A stretch of 64,000 nt of DNA from Paraburkholderia silviterrae. Lineage in GTDB: Bacteria > Pseudomonadota > Gammaproteobacteria > Burkholderiales > Burkholderiaceae. Positions 43,841-52,924 of the stretch are shown here, one piece after another. The DNA lies in NCBI RefSeq assembly GCF_004353915.1, contig NZ_SMRP01000022.1:1-64000 (forward strand), given 5' to 3'. Position 1 is the first letter of the stretch; the number at the start of each line of letters is the position of its first letter. The notes beneath the pieces were generated by a model. That model saw only the letters and a program-made list of their open reading frames with translations, did no database searches and was not told where the DNA came from. The position numbers and the translations under genes were made by a program.

Positions 43841-44458
43841 ATGATGAGGTCCTTCCGCATCCCATCCATCGCGATCCTGATTTACCTTGGACTCCTTTCT
43901 ACCACCGCGCATAGCGGGTTATCGTCGACTACCATGCAAACCGATTCTTTGATTCAAACTTCATCGCAGCAAATCGCTGTCACCCACGTCACCCTGGAAG
44001 CCAAAGTCGATTTTGGGGCGTTCACGCAACACCTGGAAGCCTTGCTGGGCCGCTTCGACCCTTCCTCCCTCAAGGCACTGCTGCAAACCGACCCGGCCGC
44101 GGCGGATGCCCGTCTCGCGAAGATGGAAGGGGATCAGGGATTGATGATCTTCTCGACGCAGAATCACGGGATGGTGCTCAATATCGCCGGAGCCCCGAGG
44201 CAAGCCATCCGCTACAACATCGGCAACCCGCGTGTTGCCATGCAGATGACGCGCCATGATATCCGTGCCGGTCTTTATGCGCCGCTGTCCGTGCTGGTCT
44301 ATGAATCGGCGCCTGGCACAGTGCGGGTCGAATACGACCGGCCCTCAACGCTGTTCGGTCAATTCGGCAATGCGGATGTTGCCGCGGTGGGACGCGAGCT
44401 CGACGGCAAGCTCGCCAGAGTCATAGAGCATGCGGCGAGGCTGGCGGCTGCGTCTTGA
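43841..44458 (+). CDS. DUF302-domain protein, probably exported
   Basis: 205 residues from the ATG at 43841; the N-terminus (SIAILIYLGLLSTTAHSG) may be a signal peptide, but translation could begin at the ATG at 43934. The DUF302 core matches that of the protein at 11449 (GNPRVAMQMTRHDIRAGLYAPLSVLV, YDRPSTL). The family has no settled function. It starts 9 bases after the coxM-like gene, which may be coincidence. Confidence 0.75.
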   Translation: MMRSFRIPSIAILIYLGLLSTTAHSGLSSTTMQTDSLIQTSSQQIAVTHVTLEAKVDFGAFTQHLEALLGRFDPSSLKALLQTDPAAADARLAKMEGDQGLMIFSTQNHGMVLNIAGAPRQAIRYNIGNPRVAMQMTRHDIRAGLYAPLSVLVYESAPGTVRVEYDRPSTLFGQFGNADVAAVGRELDGKLARVIEHAARLAAAS

Positions 44459-44487
44459 GCCATCCCAAGCCGTTTCCCGCAGCGTTA

Positions 44488-44502
44488 CTTACGGTCCGTA
44501 AG
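44488..44502. promoter_or_regulatory. 7-1-7 dyad upstream of mntH
   Basis: CTTACGG-T-CCGTAAG is a perfect 15-base palindrome around one central base, 30 bases beyond the DUF302 stop and 175 bases before the mntH start. Similar sized dyads are bound by MntR or Fur-like repressors, but the sequence does not match a consensus that can be named. Confidence 0.4.
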
Positions 44503-44677
44503 CAAACGATAGAACGCCCTGACGGCGATCGCTTCCCTTTTTCCGAGGGACTCAACGACGCAAAACGATATCGGCACGATTCGAACGTTCAATTGTTCAC
44601 GGCGGCCAATTCCCGGCAACATGACTCCTGCCATAGTGCTGGCCGTTCGGCGGCCCGACTTGAACAGGAAGAACGAA

Positions 44678-45979
44678 ATGAGCACCGCTGAAGGACAACT
44701 GGGACTGACCGAGCGTACCTCGCGAACCATCGCCGGCGTGCTGGCCGGGCGCGACGATAGCTGGCGCTCGAAGCTGCTCTTCGCCGGGCCCGCCGTCGTG
44801 GCGTCGATCGCCTATATGGACCCGGGCAACTTCGCGACCAACATCCAGGCGGGGGCGAAATACGGGTACTCGCTGCTCTGGGTCGTGCTGGCGGCCAATG
44901 TCATCGCCATGTTGTTTCAGGCGCTGTCCGCGAAGCTCGGCATCGTGACGAATCGCAATCTCGCACAGTTGAGCCGCGAGCATTTTCCGCTGCCGGTGGC
45001 CTATGGGATGTGGGGCGTGAGCGAAATCGCGGCGATGGCAACCGACCTTGCCGAGTTCCTCGGCGGTGCAATCGGCCTGTCTCTGCTTTTTCACATCCCG
45101 TTACTGGTCGGCATGATCGTCACGGGCATCGTCACCTATGCGATTCTCACTGGGGAGAAGCAGGGGTTCCGCCCACTCGAGCTGGTGATCGGCGGCCTCA
45201 TCGTAGCCGTCGCGCTGTCTTACGTGTTCGAACTCTTGATCGTTCATGTCGACTGGCCCGCTGCGTTCAAGGGAACGTTCGTCCCCCGGCTTCACGGCGC
45301 GGACGCGCTGTCTGTCGCGGTCGGCATTCTCGGCGCCACGGTGATGCCGCACGCGATTTATCTGCACTCGGGGCTGACGCAAGGCCGCACGCGCGCTCGC
45401 AGCAATACGGAACGCTACAAGCTGGTGCGCTTTTCGAATGTCGAGGTCATTGTCGCACTCACCGTCGCCGGGCTCGTCAACATGGCGATGGTGATCATGG
45501 CGTCGGGGGCCTTTCATGCGGGCCATCCCGAGGTGGCCGAAATCGAAACGGCGTATCACAGCCTGACGCCGGTGCTCGGCGCGGCAGCCGCTGGCATCTT
45601 TCTCGTCGCGTTGCTGGCATCCGGTGTGTCCAGTTCGGTGGTCGGAACGATGGCCGGGCAGATGATCATGCAAGGCTTCATGGGATGGCGCATTCCGGTT
45701 TGGGTTCGCCGGCTCGTCACCATGGTGCCGGCATTCGTTGTCGTCGCGTGCGGTGTCAACGCGACCGAGGCGCTCGTCTACAGTCAGGTGGTGTTGAGCT
45801 TCGCCTTGCCGGTGCCGATGATCGCTCTCGTCATTCTGACTTCACGGCAAGACGTGATGGGACCGTTTGCGAATCGCCGATGGGTGGCCGGCATGGCCAT
45901 CCTTGGAACCGTGGTTATCCTGGCGCTCAACGTGGTGTTGGTTCTCCAGACCTTTGGTATTGCGATTCCCGGACTGTGA
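44678..45979 (+). CDS. mntH: NRAMP-family divalent metal (Mn) transporter
   Basis: 433 residues from the ATG at 44678 (AGGAAG upstream). Eleven hydrophobic segments; the metal-binding motifs DPGN (MDPGNFATNIQ) in segment 1 and MPH (ATVMPHAIYLHSG) in segment 6 are intact. It imports Mn(II), Fe(II) or similar with protons. Typically controlled by manganese or peroxide; the dyad at 44488 is a candidate site. Confidence 0.95.
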   Translation: MSTAEGQLGLTERTSRTIAGVLAGRDDSWRSKLLFAGPAVVASIAYMDPGNFATNIQAGAKYGYSLLWVVLAANVIAMLFQALSAKLGIVTNRNLAQLSREHFPLPVAYGMWGVSEIAAMATDLAEFLGGAIGLSLLFHIPLLVGMIVTGIVTYAILTGEKQGFRPLELVIGGLIVAVALSYVFELLIVHVDWPAAFKGTFVPRLHGADALSVAVGILGATVMPHAIYLHSGLTQGRTRARSNTERYKLVRFSNVEVIVALTVAGLVNMAMVIMASGAFHAGHPEVAEIETAYHSLTPVLGAAAAGIFLVALLASGVSSSVVGTMAGQMIMQGFMGWRIPVWVRRLVTMVPAFVVVACGVNATEALVYSQVVLSFALPVPMIALVILTSRQDVMGPFANRRWVAGMAILGTVVILALNVVLVLQTFGIAIPGL

Positions 45980-46130
45980 TGAGGGACGCCGCGGCGATTG
46001 TTCGGGTTATGCGAAAGCATATTTCATCCCAGCCTCGTTGATCTTCGTGTGCCAGCGCGTACCCTGTCAAACAGGAAGCGTCGAATCTGGCGCAGCACGA
46101 ATCGCACAGTACTGAGGTAAGGAGGATGAA

Positions 46131-46295
46131 ATGGACATCCTGAACGTCGCCCGACAATCCGGCATGACAATCGTGCTTGACGCACGCATTGGACAACAGG
46201 AATATCACTCGGTGCACAGCAGCGTGGCTGCACTGGAGCGGTTCGCTGCGCTGATAGCGGCGGCGAAACAAGCCGAAGCCAAGGAGCAACACTAA
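46131..46295 (+). CDS. Small protein of unknown function
   Basis: 54 residues, MDILNVARQSGMTIVLDARI to AEAKEQH, with a strong TAAGGAGG ribosome site at 46118-46125 close to the ATG. An alpha-helical C-terminus (LERFAALIAAAKQAEAKEQH) is predicted from composition; no known motif. The strong ribosome site and clean stop make a real gene likely. It lies between mntH and the SDR gene on the same strand. Confidence 0.65.
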   Translation: MDILNVARQSGMTIVLDARIGQQEYHSVHSSVAALERFAALIAAAKQAEAKEQH

Positions 46296-46383
46296 CGTGT
46301 TCTGCTAACTAAATGCAGGACATTCTTCATTAGCTGATATTCAACCGTTTCCCGCGAGGGCGCGGGAAACAGGAGCCTCGATC

Positions 46384-47148
46384 GTGGTGAATCTGTTTGA
46401 CCTCACATCCCAAGTTGCCGTCGTAACGGCATCCACCAAGGGCATGGGCCTGGCCATTGCGCGGGCACTCGGCGCAGCGGGAGCGAAGCTCGTCATTTCC
46501 GGACGCACCCAGGAAACGGCCGATGCGGCCGCCGCGAAGTTGCGCGACGAAGACGGCTTCGAAGTCGCGGCATTCGCCTGTGACATCACGGACCCCGCGA
46601 GCGTGCAGCGTTTCGCGGCCGGTGCGCTTGCCGCCTTCGGGCGCGTGGACGCGCTCGTGCTCAATGCGGCGGGCAATCCCGCCGCGGGCCCGTTGCTGGG
46701 CCAGACAGCCGAGGAATTCGACAAGACGATGGCCGAAGGGGTACGCGGCAGCTTCTCGCTCGTCCAGGCACTCGCTCCGCAAATGGTCGAGCGCAAGCAC
46801 GGCTCGATCGTCTTCATGTCGAGCCGCGCAGCGAAGCGCGGCACGGGTGTGCTCGGACTGTACGGCATGGCCAAGGCGTCGATCGACCAACTCGTGCGCA
46901 ACCTGGCTGTCGAGCTTGGGCCGTCGAACATCAACGTCAACTCGATCAACCCGGGCGCGGTGCGCACGGACTTCTCGCGCATGCTTTGGGAGAACCCGGA
47001 GCGCGAGAAGATGACGGTCTCGACCATTCCGATGGGACGCATTGCCGAGCCTGAGGATGTGGCCGGCCTGGCGCTCCTGCTCGTCTCGGGCGCCGGGCAC
47101 TATATCAATGGCCAGAGCATCAGTGTGGACGGCGGCGGTACGGCCTAA
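46384..47148 (+). CDS. Short-chain dehydrogenase/reductase
   Basis: 254 residues from the GTG at 46384, AGGAG 8 bases upstream. Classical SDR: VTASTKGMGLAIA for NAD(P) binding, NAAGN, catalytic Ser in FMSSRAA (146-147), Tyr160 and Lys164 (YGMAK), and the C-terminal YINGQSISVDGGGTA. Usual glycine-rich motif TGxxxGxG is changed to ASTKGMG. Substrate unknown. Confidence 0.92.
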   Translation: MVNLFDLTSQVAVVTASTKGMGLAIARALGAAGAKLVISGRTQETADAAAAKLRDEDGFEVAAFACDITDPASVQRFAAGALAAFGRVDALVLNAAGNPAAGPLLGQTAEEFDKTMAEGVRGSFSLVQALAPQMVERKHGSIVFMSSRAAKRGTGVLGLYGMAKASIDQLVRNLAVELGPSNINVNSINPGAVRTDFSRMLWENPEREKMTVSTIPMGRIAEPEDVAGLALLLVSGAGHYINGQSISVDGGGTA

Positions 47149-47182
47149 GCCCGCCATGCTCGCGCGGCGTTGCCGTTGACGC

Positions 47183-47392
47183 ATGGAGCATTACGATAGG
47201 GGTCCGAACTTCCATGACGGCAAGCGCGTCATCTTCGTCTCCGGTGACGACAAGGAGGCGAAGGCGGTGGTGACCGGACTCGTCACAGCGCTCGGTTGCG
47301 CGCCTGGCGATCTGGGTGATCTGCCATCGGGCGCCCGCATGCAGCAAGCGGGTGGCCCGATCGCCGGCCGCGACTGGGTCGTGGCTCCATAA
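47183..47392 (+). pseudogene. Remnant of an F420-type NADP oxidoreductase
   Basis: The 69-residue frame matches only the C-terminal part of NADPH-dependent F420 reductase-like proteins (FVSGDDKEAKAVVTGLVTALGCAPGDLGDLPSGARMQQAGGPIAG). The Rossmann N-terminal two-thirds, with the NADP site, is missing; only 34 bases separate it from the SDR gene. No ribosome site is seen. It is a truncated remnant, not a functional reductase. Confidence 0.75.
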
Positions 47393-47493
47393 GCGGGCGA
47401 TTCCCGCTTGGCTCCACATGGCGCCGGTTTCGTCGCCGGCCGCTCATGTGCAGCTAATGATTTTGACGATTCAAGGAAGCAGGAAAAACTACG

Positions 47494-48210
47494 ATGAACG
47501 AATTACTGGCGTCCGCGCTTCGGGCGCATGGCGGGCTTGAACGCTGGACGAGTTTCAGTCATGTAGCGGCGACGCTGATTAGCGGAGGTGAATTACTCGA
47601 CCGAAAAGCGCCACAAGCGCCCGAACCCCGGCGAGTGACGGTGGGCACCACAGAGGAAACGAGCTCGATCACTCCGTTTGGCGGAGCCGACAAGCTTGCG
47701 CGCTTTGTGCCGGAGCGCGTCACGATCGAAACGCTCGATGGCAAGGTGCTGACCGAGAGGACGAATCCGCGCGAGCACTTTAGTGGGCATGATCTGAATA
47801 CGCCGTGGGACCCACTGGACCGGGCGTACTTCGGCGGATATACACAGTGGATCTATCTGAATGCGCCTTTTTCGCTCGCGCTGCCCGGGATAGCGCTCGA
47901 AGAGGTGGCCCCGCTTGAACAGGGTGACGAGACATGGCGCGCGCTGCGCGTTACGTTTCCCCCCGCGATTGCCAGCCACAGTCCCGTCCAGACCTTCTAT
48001 TTCGGCGACGATTTCCTGCTGCGCCGCCAGGACTACACGCTCGATATTGCAGGCGGTGGTTACGTTGCGAATTACGCGTATGACCTGGTGGACGCGAACG
48101 GTCTGCTCGTTCCGGGCCGCAGGAGAGCGTACCTTTGCGACGAAAACGGCCAGGTGCTCGAAGACAGGCTGCTGATCTGGATTGATTACACGGATATCGA
48201 GTTCAACTGA
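47494..48210 (+). CDS. Conserved protein of unknown function
   Basis: 238 residues from the ATG at 47494 with AGGAA upstream. No signal peptide or transmembrane segment and no motif I can assign. Beta-rich sequence (ITPFGGADKLARFVPERVTIETLDGKVLTER; LLRRQDYTLDIAGGGYVANYAYDLVDANGLLVPGRRRAY) suggests a lipoprotein-sorting-like or lipocalin-like barrel, which is speculative. Coding composition and start are normal, so it is a real gene. Confidence 0.75.
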   Translation: MNELLASALRAHGGLERWTSFSHVAATLISGGELLDRKAPQAPEPRRVTVGTTEETSSITPFGGADKLARFVPERVTIETLDGKVLTERTNPREHFSGHDLNTPWDPLDRAYFGGYTQWIYLNAPFSLALPGIALEEVAPLEQGDETWRALRVTFPPAIASHSPVQTFYFGDDFLLRRQDYTLDIAGGGYVANYAYDLVDANGLLVPGRRRAYLCDENGQVLEDRLLIWIDYTDIEFN

Positions 48211-48537
48211 GCGTCAGCAGCAACGATACCGGCGGTTCGATCAAGCGCCCGCTGTGTCGTTTGCCGCTTCCGGATCGGCTTCCTCGAGGAAGGACAGGCC
48301 GCGACGTCGGAGAACACGACGCCCCAGCCATAAGTGGCGCCCTCGGGGTTTTGCATCGTAGATGCGGAAAAGAAAACGCCCACGTTTTTTACGCAGGCGT
48401 TTCCGTGGCCCCGCTACCGCGCCCCATTAAACGGAGTTTCCCGTCTATTGCTACATCAGGGCCGGCTTCCGCGCGGCTGATATCTAGTATAGGACGCCCA
48501 GCGGAAGATCCAAGCTCGCTGTGGCCAGGCGCCCGGC
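48211..48537. other. Intergenic region between convergent genes
   Basis: 327 bases between the hypothetical gene and the amidase, which converge. No gene is supported. GAAAACGCC near 48370 and GGCGTTTCC near 48396, separated by a T tract, form an imperfect inverted repeat that may act as a terminator. AT-rich TAGTATAGG near 48486 is unassigned. Confidence 0.4.
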
Positions 48538-49923
48538 TCATTGGTGCAGCGCAACCTCCATCGCTTGCGCGATGCCCAGCACGCGCGCGTCTGCCAGCGC
48601 GAGGCCCGCAACGCTGATCCCCACCGGCGCTTCGCCAGCAGGGGTGCACGGCAGCGACACGGCGCAGCCGTCCAGAAAGTTCACGATCGAGGGATTGCGC
48701 AGCACCAGCGCGTTGGTGGCCGCAAAGTGGGCCGCATCGGCTTGAAGCGCGTCGATGGCGGGCGGCACGATCGGCACGGTCGGCATGAGGAAGGCGTCGA
48801 AGCCCGCGAGCGCGGCGCGCGCTTGCGCGATGGCGTCGGCGCGCGCCGCGAGCAGGTCGAGGTAGTCGGCGGCGCTCGCTGCTTCGCCGTGGCGGATGCG
48901 GGCGAGCACGCGCGGGTCGTAGCGGTCCGCCTGGCTGGGCAGGCGCGCGCGGTGCGCCGCGTAGGCCTCGATGGGCGAGAAACCGTAGCGGTTGATGCTC
49001 GGGAGCGTGTCGAGCACCGGCAGGCGCAGCGGCACCAGATGCGCCCCCGCGCGCGACAGGCGCGCGAGCGCCGCGTCCCAGGCCGCGCCAACCGTTGCGT
49101 CCATGCCGTCGGTCACAGCGTGCGAGAGCACGGCAAGCCGCGCGCCGTCGAGCGTCGCGCGCGGCCAATGCGGCATGGCTGCGTCGCCGTTGGCTTGCGC
49201 GGCCAGCACGCGGTCGAGGAGCGCGCAGCACGCCACGCTCGGCGCGATCGCGCCCGCGGTGTCGAGCGTCGTCGAAAGCGGGACCATGCCCGCGGTGGGG
49301 ATGCGCCGCGCCGTCGGCTTGAAGCCGGTCAGGCCGCAGAACGCGGCGGGAATGCGCAGCGAGCCGCCTGTGTCGCTGCCGAGGCCCGCCACCGCCATGC
49401 CTTGCGCCACCGATGCCGCCGCACCCGACGAGGAGCCGCCCGCCACGCGTGGGGTATCGGCATCTGTGCGCCATGGCGAGCGCGGCGTGCCGTGCCACGG
49501 GTTGAGCCCGAGCCCCGAGAACGCGAATTCGCTCATGTTGGTGCGGCCGATCAGCACCGCGCCAGCGCGGCGCAGGCGGGCCACGGCAGGCGCGTCGGAG
49601 GAGGCGGGCGTGGCGTCGGCGAGCACGCGGGAGCCGGCGCGCGTCGGCTGCCCCGCCACATCGAAGAGATCCTTGATCGATACCGGCAAGCCGGCGAGCG
49701 GCGAGAGCTTGACGCCGGCGCGGCGCAATGCGTCTTGCGCGTCGGCCTGGCGGCGGGCGCCTTCGGTATCGACATCACAGAAGGCGTGAGCGCCGTTGCC
49801 GCCATCGGCGGCGATGCGCTCGAGCGCGGTCTCGATGAGCGCGCGGCTCGTGGTGGCGCCGGCGTCGAGCGCGGCGGCGAGTTGCTCAAGCGGTGCAGCG
49901 GGCGGGAAAGTCATCTGCGGCAT
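48538..49923 (-). CDS. Amidase (amidase-signature family)
   Basis: 461 residues. The Ser-cisSer-Lys triad is present: Lys84 in VSIKDLFD, the GGSSSG segment at about 162-167, and nucleophile Ser188 in SDTGGSLR. It hydrolyses an amide or related C-N bond; family members also include allophanate hydrolase. Last gene of a leftward unit behind a LysR, an EthD-like protein, a transporter and a DUF2848 protein. Confidence 0.93.
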   Translation of the reverse strand: MPQMTFPPAAPLEQLAAALDAGATTSRALIETALERIAADGGNGAHAFCDVDTEGARRQADAQDALRRAGVKLSPLAGLPVSIKDLFDVAGQPTRAGSRVLADATPASSDAPAVARLRRAGAVLIGRTNMSEFAFSGLGLNPWHGTPRSPWRTDADTPRVAGGSSSGAAASVAQGMAVAGLGSDTGGSLRIPAAFCGLTGFKPTARRIPTAGMVPLSTTLDTAGAIAPSVACCALLDRVLAAQANGDAAMPHWPRATLDGARLAVLSHAVTDGMDATVGAAWDAALARLSRAGAHLVPLRLPVLDTLPSINRYGFSPIEAYAAHRARLPSQADRYDPRVLARIRHGEAASAADYLDLLAARADAIAQARAALAGFDAFLMPTVPIVPPAIDALQADAAHFAATNALVLRNPSIVNFLDGCAVSLPCTPAGEAPVGISVAGLALADARVLGIAQAMEVALHQ

Positions 49924-49983
49924 GGTGTGGGATGCGTTTAAAGGTATGCAAGGGCGCGGCGAATGCGCATGCGCGACTCGAGC

Positions 49984-50718
49984 TCAGGCGACGACCGGCA
50001 GTGCGCGCACGCTGTAGCGCTGGCGCAGGCTGCGGCCCAGCACCGGATCGTGCAGCTCCATCTCGAAGGCGTCGCCCGAGGTCATCGCCGCGAGCTCGCC
50101 GTGCACGGCGAGCGTGCCGCTGAACATCGCGCAGCGCGCGGGCAGTGCGCCTTCGTGCGCTTCGCTCATGGCGTGCGCGCCTTCCGTTTGCGCATAGCCG
50201 CGCCAGAGCGCCGGTGGCGGCAGCAGGCCGTCCACGGCGCCGCGCTGGTATGGGCGCGCCTGGCCGCTCGCGTCCACGACCGTCGCGCGCAACTGCAACT
50301 GGTCCCAGTGCGCGGCGACGTCGGCATAGCGCCAGGCCTCGCGGGCGAGCGGCTTCGCGCAGACCTGCTTGGAGACCGCCACGCTATAGGCCTCCGCTTT
50401 GCGGTCCGTGTGGTCGGAGCCGATCGTGACCAGTGTGCCGAGCGGGCTGTCCAGCAACACGCATTCAACTTCGCCGCTCGTGTGCGTGCCGAGCACCTCG
50501 ACGGTTTCGGCTTGCGTGAGCTGGCTGGCGGCCACGCGATAGAAGCACGGCGTGCTCGTGGGCGGGGCGACGCCCAGGGCGGCGAGCTCGTCGATATGGG
50601 CCTGGATGGCCTGCGCGTCGCGGCCGGCCCAGCCCGCGATCACGAGCGTGTCGATCTCGACGGGCAGCGCCGTGGCGGCGCCGTTCAGGGGGAAAACGGT
50701 CAGGGAAAGCGTGGTCAT
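49984..50718 (-). CDS. DUF2848-family protein
   Basis: 244 residues. The segment ECVLLDSPLGTLVTIGSDHTDRKAEAYSVAVSKQ is typical of DUF2848, which has an FAH-like fold but no established reaction. It ends 60 bases before the amidase and starts 2 bases after the transporter stop, so it belongs to the same operon and likely acts on the amidase's substrate or product. Confidence 0.85.
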   Translation of the reverse strand: MTTLSLTVFPLNGAATALPVEIDTLVIAGWAGRDAQAIQAHIDELAALGVAPPTSTPCFYRVAASQLTQAETVEVLGTHTSGEVECVLLDSPLGTLVTIGSDHTDRKAEAYSVAVSKQVCAKPLAREAWRYADVAAHWDQLQLRATVVDASGQARPYQRGAVDGLLPPPALWRGYAQTEGAHAMSEAHEGALPARCAMFSGTLAVHGELAAMTSGDAFEMELHDPVLGRSLRQRYSVRALPVVA

Positions 50719-50720
50719 TC

Positions 50721-52031
50721 TTACTCCTCGAGGGGACGGCGCGCGGTTTCGCGGGCGGTAAAGAGTGCGAGCGCGGTGACGGCGAGGGCGCCGCTCACAT
50801 AGAGCGACACGGCCGTGGTGCTGTGCCAGCTGCGAAACAGCGCGACGATGATGAGCGGCGCGAAGCCGCCGCCGAGAATGCCTGCGAGCGTATAGGCGAG
50901 CGAGGCGCCTGCGTAGCGCACGCGGGTCGGGAACTGCTCGGTGACGAAGGCCGCCTGCGGGCCGTACATCACGGCATGGATCACGAGGCCGATCATGACC
51001 GCGAGCACGATCAGTACGGGCTGCGAAGTATTGACGAGCGAGAAGAAGCCGAACGCCCAGACGATGGCGGCCAGCACCCCGCCCAGATAGACGGGGCGGC
51101 GCCCGAGGCGGTCCGAGAGCGCGCCGAAGAACGGCACGGCCAAGGCGTTGCAGGCGGTGCCCGCGAGCACGGCGCCAAGCGCGAGCGAGCGCGAAAGATT
51201 GAGCACCGTGGTTACGTAGGTGAGCGTGAACACCACGAGCAGCGCGTAGAGCACGTCGGAGCCGATGCGCGCGCCGCCGGCCACCAGCAGACGCCGCCAG
51301 TGGTGCGAAAACACTTCAACCACAGGCACCTTGGCTTGCGCGTGCGACTCGCTGAGCTTTTCGAATTGCGGCGTCTCACCCACGCTGCTGCGCACCCACA
51401 GCCCGAAGATCACCAGCAGCAGGCTCGCGATGAACGGCACGCGCCAGCCCCACGAGAGAAAGTCGCTAGTGGAGAGGGCGAGCGTAATGAGCGCGATGAA
51501 GCCCGTGCCGAGCAGCGTGCCGAACGAGGGCCCCACCTGCGCCCACGACGCGTTCAGGCCGCGCTTGTTCTGATCGCCATGTTCGACGGCGAGCAGCACG
51601 GCGCCGGCCCACTCGCCGCCCAGCGCGATGCCTTGCACGAAGCGCAGGGCGACGAGCAGGATCGGGCTCAGGATGCCGACGCTCGCGTAGGTGGGCAGCA
51701 CGCCCATCAGCGCGGTGGTGAGGCCCATGAGGACCAGCGTGATCATGAGCACGGCGCGGCGGCCCACGCGGTCGCCGAGATTGCCGAACACGAAGCCGCC
51801 GAGCGGGCGCGAGACGTAGCCCACGGCATAGGTCGAGAACGCGAGCAGCGTGCCCGCGAGCGGATCGACCGAGGGAAAGAACAGGTGATTGAAGACCAGC
51901 GCGGCGAGCGTGTTGTAGACGGTGAAGTCGTACCACTCCAGCGACGTGCCGATCATGCTGGCGGTGGCGAGGCGTCCGCGGCCCGTGCGCGGGCGCTCGA
52001 GCGTGGAAGAGGTCTGGGCGAGAGCGTTCAT
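50721..52031 (-). CDS. MFS transporter, metabolite:H+ symporter (MHS) family
   Basis: 436 residues with 12 transmembrane segments. The start SMIGTSLEWYDFTVYNTLAALVFNHLFFP and motifs GYVSRPLGGFVFGNLGDRVGRR and RFVQGIALGGEWAGAVL are MHS-family signatures; the family includes citrate, proline-betaine and aromatic-acid importers. It lies 2 bases before the DUF2848 gene in the same leftward unit and probably brings in its amide or acid substrate. GGAG is well placed. Confidence 0.93.
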   Translation of the reverse strand: MNALAQTSSTLERPRTGRGRLATASMIGTSLEWYDFTVYNTLAALVFNHLFFPSVDPLAGTLLAFSTYAVGYVSRPLGGFVFGNLGDRVGRRAVLMITLVLMGLTTALMGVLPTYASVGILSPILLVALRFVQGIALGGEWAGAVLLAVEHGDQNKRGLNASWAQVGPSFGTLLGTGFIALITLALSTSDFLSWGWRVPFIASLLLVIFGLWVRSSVGETPQFEKLSESHAQAKVPVVEVFSHHWRRLLVAGGARIGSDVLYALLVVFTLTYVTTVLNLSRSLALGAVLAGTACNALAVPFFGALSDRLGRRPVYLGGVLAAIVWAFGFFSLVNTSQPVLIVLAVMIGLVIHAVMYGPQAAFVTEQFPTRVRYAGASLAYTLAGILGGGFAPLIIVALFRSWHSTTAVSLYVSGALAVTALALFTARETARRPLEE

Positions 52032-52169
52032 CGGGTTCTCCAGGGGAAACGCGCGGCGCGCACTGTGCGCCGGGGTGTGTCTCGTGCTCGTTGTTCTTGT
52101 TGTCGCTTGGTCGGCCAGCTCGCGCGATGGCGTGCGAGCTGGCCTGCGTGATCGTTCGCTCGCGCCCGC

Positions 52170-52820
52170 TCAGGCCGCGAGGCGCCAGAGCATGTCGAAG
52201 GTGCGCACGGACGCGGGCGCGTCGCTTGCCAGCATGGCGAGGCGCTCGGCCACGAGCCGCGCAGTGGCGTTCGAGCTGCCTTCCACGATGACGAGCGCAT
52301 CCTGTGGCGCCTCGGCAGCCGCGCCGTCGCGCGTGGCGAGCGGGGCGGAGAGCGCCGCATCGGTGGCGAACACGCGCACGGCGTGGATGCCGGGCGTTTG
52401 CGTGGCGGCTTGCGCTTCGTTGCGCCAGGCTTGGGCGGCCACGCTGTGCGGCGGCGCGACAAAGATGGCTGCATGGCCGCCTTCACCCGCGCCGGCCTCG
52501 AAGGCGAGCTCACCCACGCGGCGCTGCGTGTCGCTCATGCGCGCGAAATTGCGCATCGACCAGTCGGTTTGCAGCGTGAAGGCCTGGCGATAGGCGTCGC
52601 TGCGGAATACGTCGAGCGATGCCGTGACGTAGAGCGCGAGATAGCGGCGCGCGCTGCCGTCATTGGCGAGAAAGCGGCGAGCGTGGCGAAAGCCCGGAAT
52701 CGCGACGCGTTCCTGCATGTGCTCGCGGTCGTACCAGGCGTTGAAGTCGGCTTCGGTGTGCGGATCCGTGTCGGTCCAGATGCAAAGTTGGCCGGCCGGG
52801 GCGCTCGTGGGATGGCTCAT
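52170..52820 (-). CDS. EthD-like dimeric alpha/beta-barrel protein
   Basis: 216 residues from the ATG at 52820 (AGGAAA upstream). The N-terminal segment FNAWYDREHMQERVAIPGFRHARRF, with YLALYVTASLDVFRSDAYRQ, resembles EthD/dimeric ferredoxin-like proteins that often act as small accessory or degradative enzymes. The second half (about 100-216) looks like another diverged repeat of the same fold. It is the first structural gene after the LysR gene. Function not known. Confidence 0.6.
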   Translation of the reverse strand: MSHPTSAPAGQLCIWTDTDPHTEADFNAWYDREHMQERVAIPGFRHARRFLANDGSARRYLALYVTASLDVFRSDAYRQAFTLQTDWSMRNFARMSDTQRRVGELAFEAGAGEGGHAAIFVAPPHSVAAQAWRNEAQAATQTPGIHAVRVFATDAALSAPLATRDGAAAEAPQDALVIVEGSSNATARLVAERLAMLASDAPASVRTFDMLWRLAA

Positions 52821-52924
52821 GGTTGATTTCCTGCGCTGTGAATTGAAATTCGGACAAGCGCAGTTTGGCGAGCGCACGGTGTTTCGGTCCAACAAGAAAT
52901 AAAATACGCACCGACCAGGTTTTC

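Noticed and set aside
44520..44677. yybP-ykoY manganese riboswitch upstream of mntH
   Set aside because: I could not find the conserved loop motifs; only the 7-1-7 dyad stands out.
48541..49941. 466-residue plus-strand frame over the amidase
   Set aside because: Arg/His/Gly-rich shadow of the amidase; no motif and no ribosome site.
50823..52151. 442-residue plus-strand frame over the MHS transporter
   Set aside because: Shadow frame, charged low-complexity sequence without any transmembrane or domain pattern.
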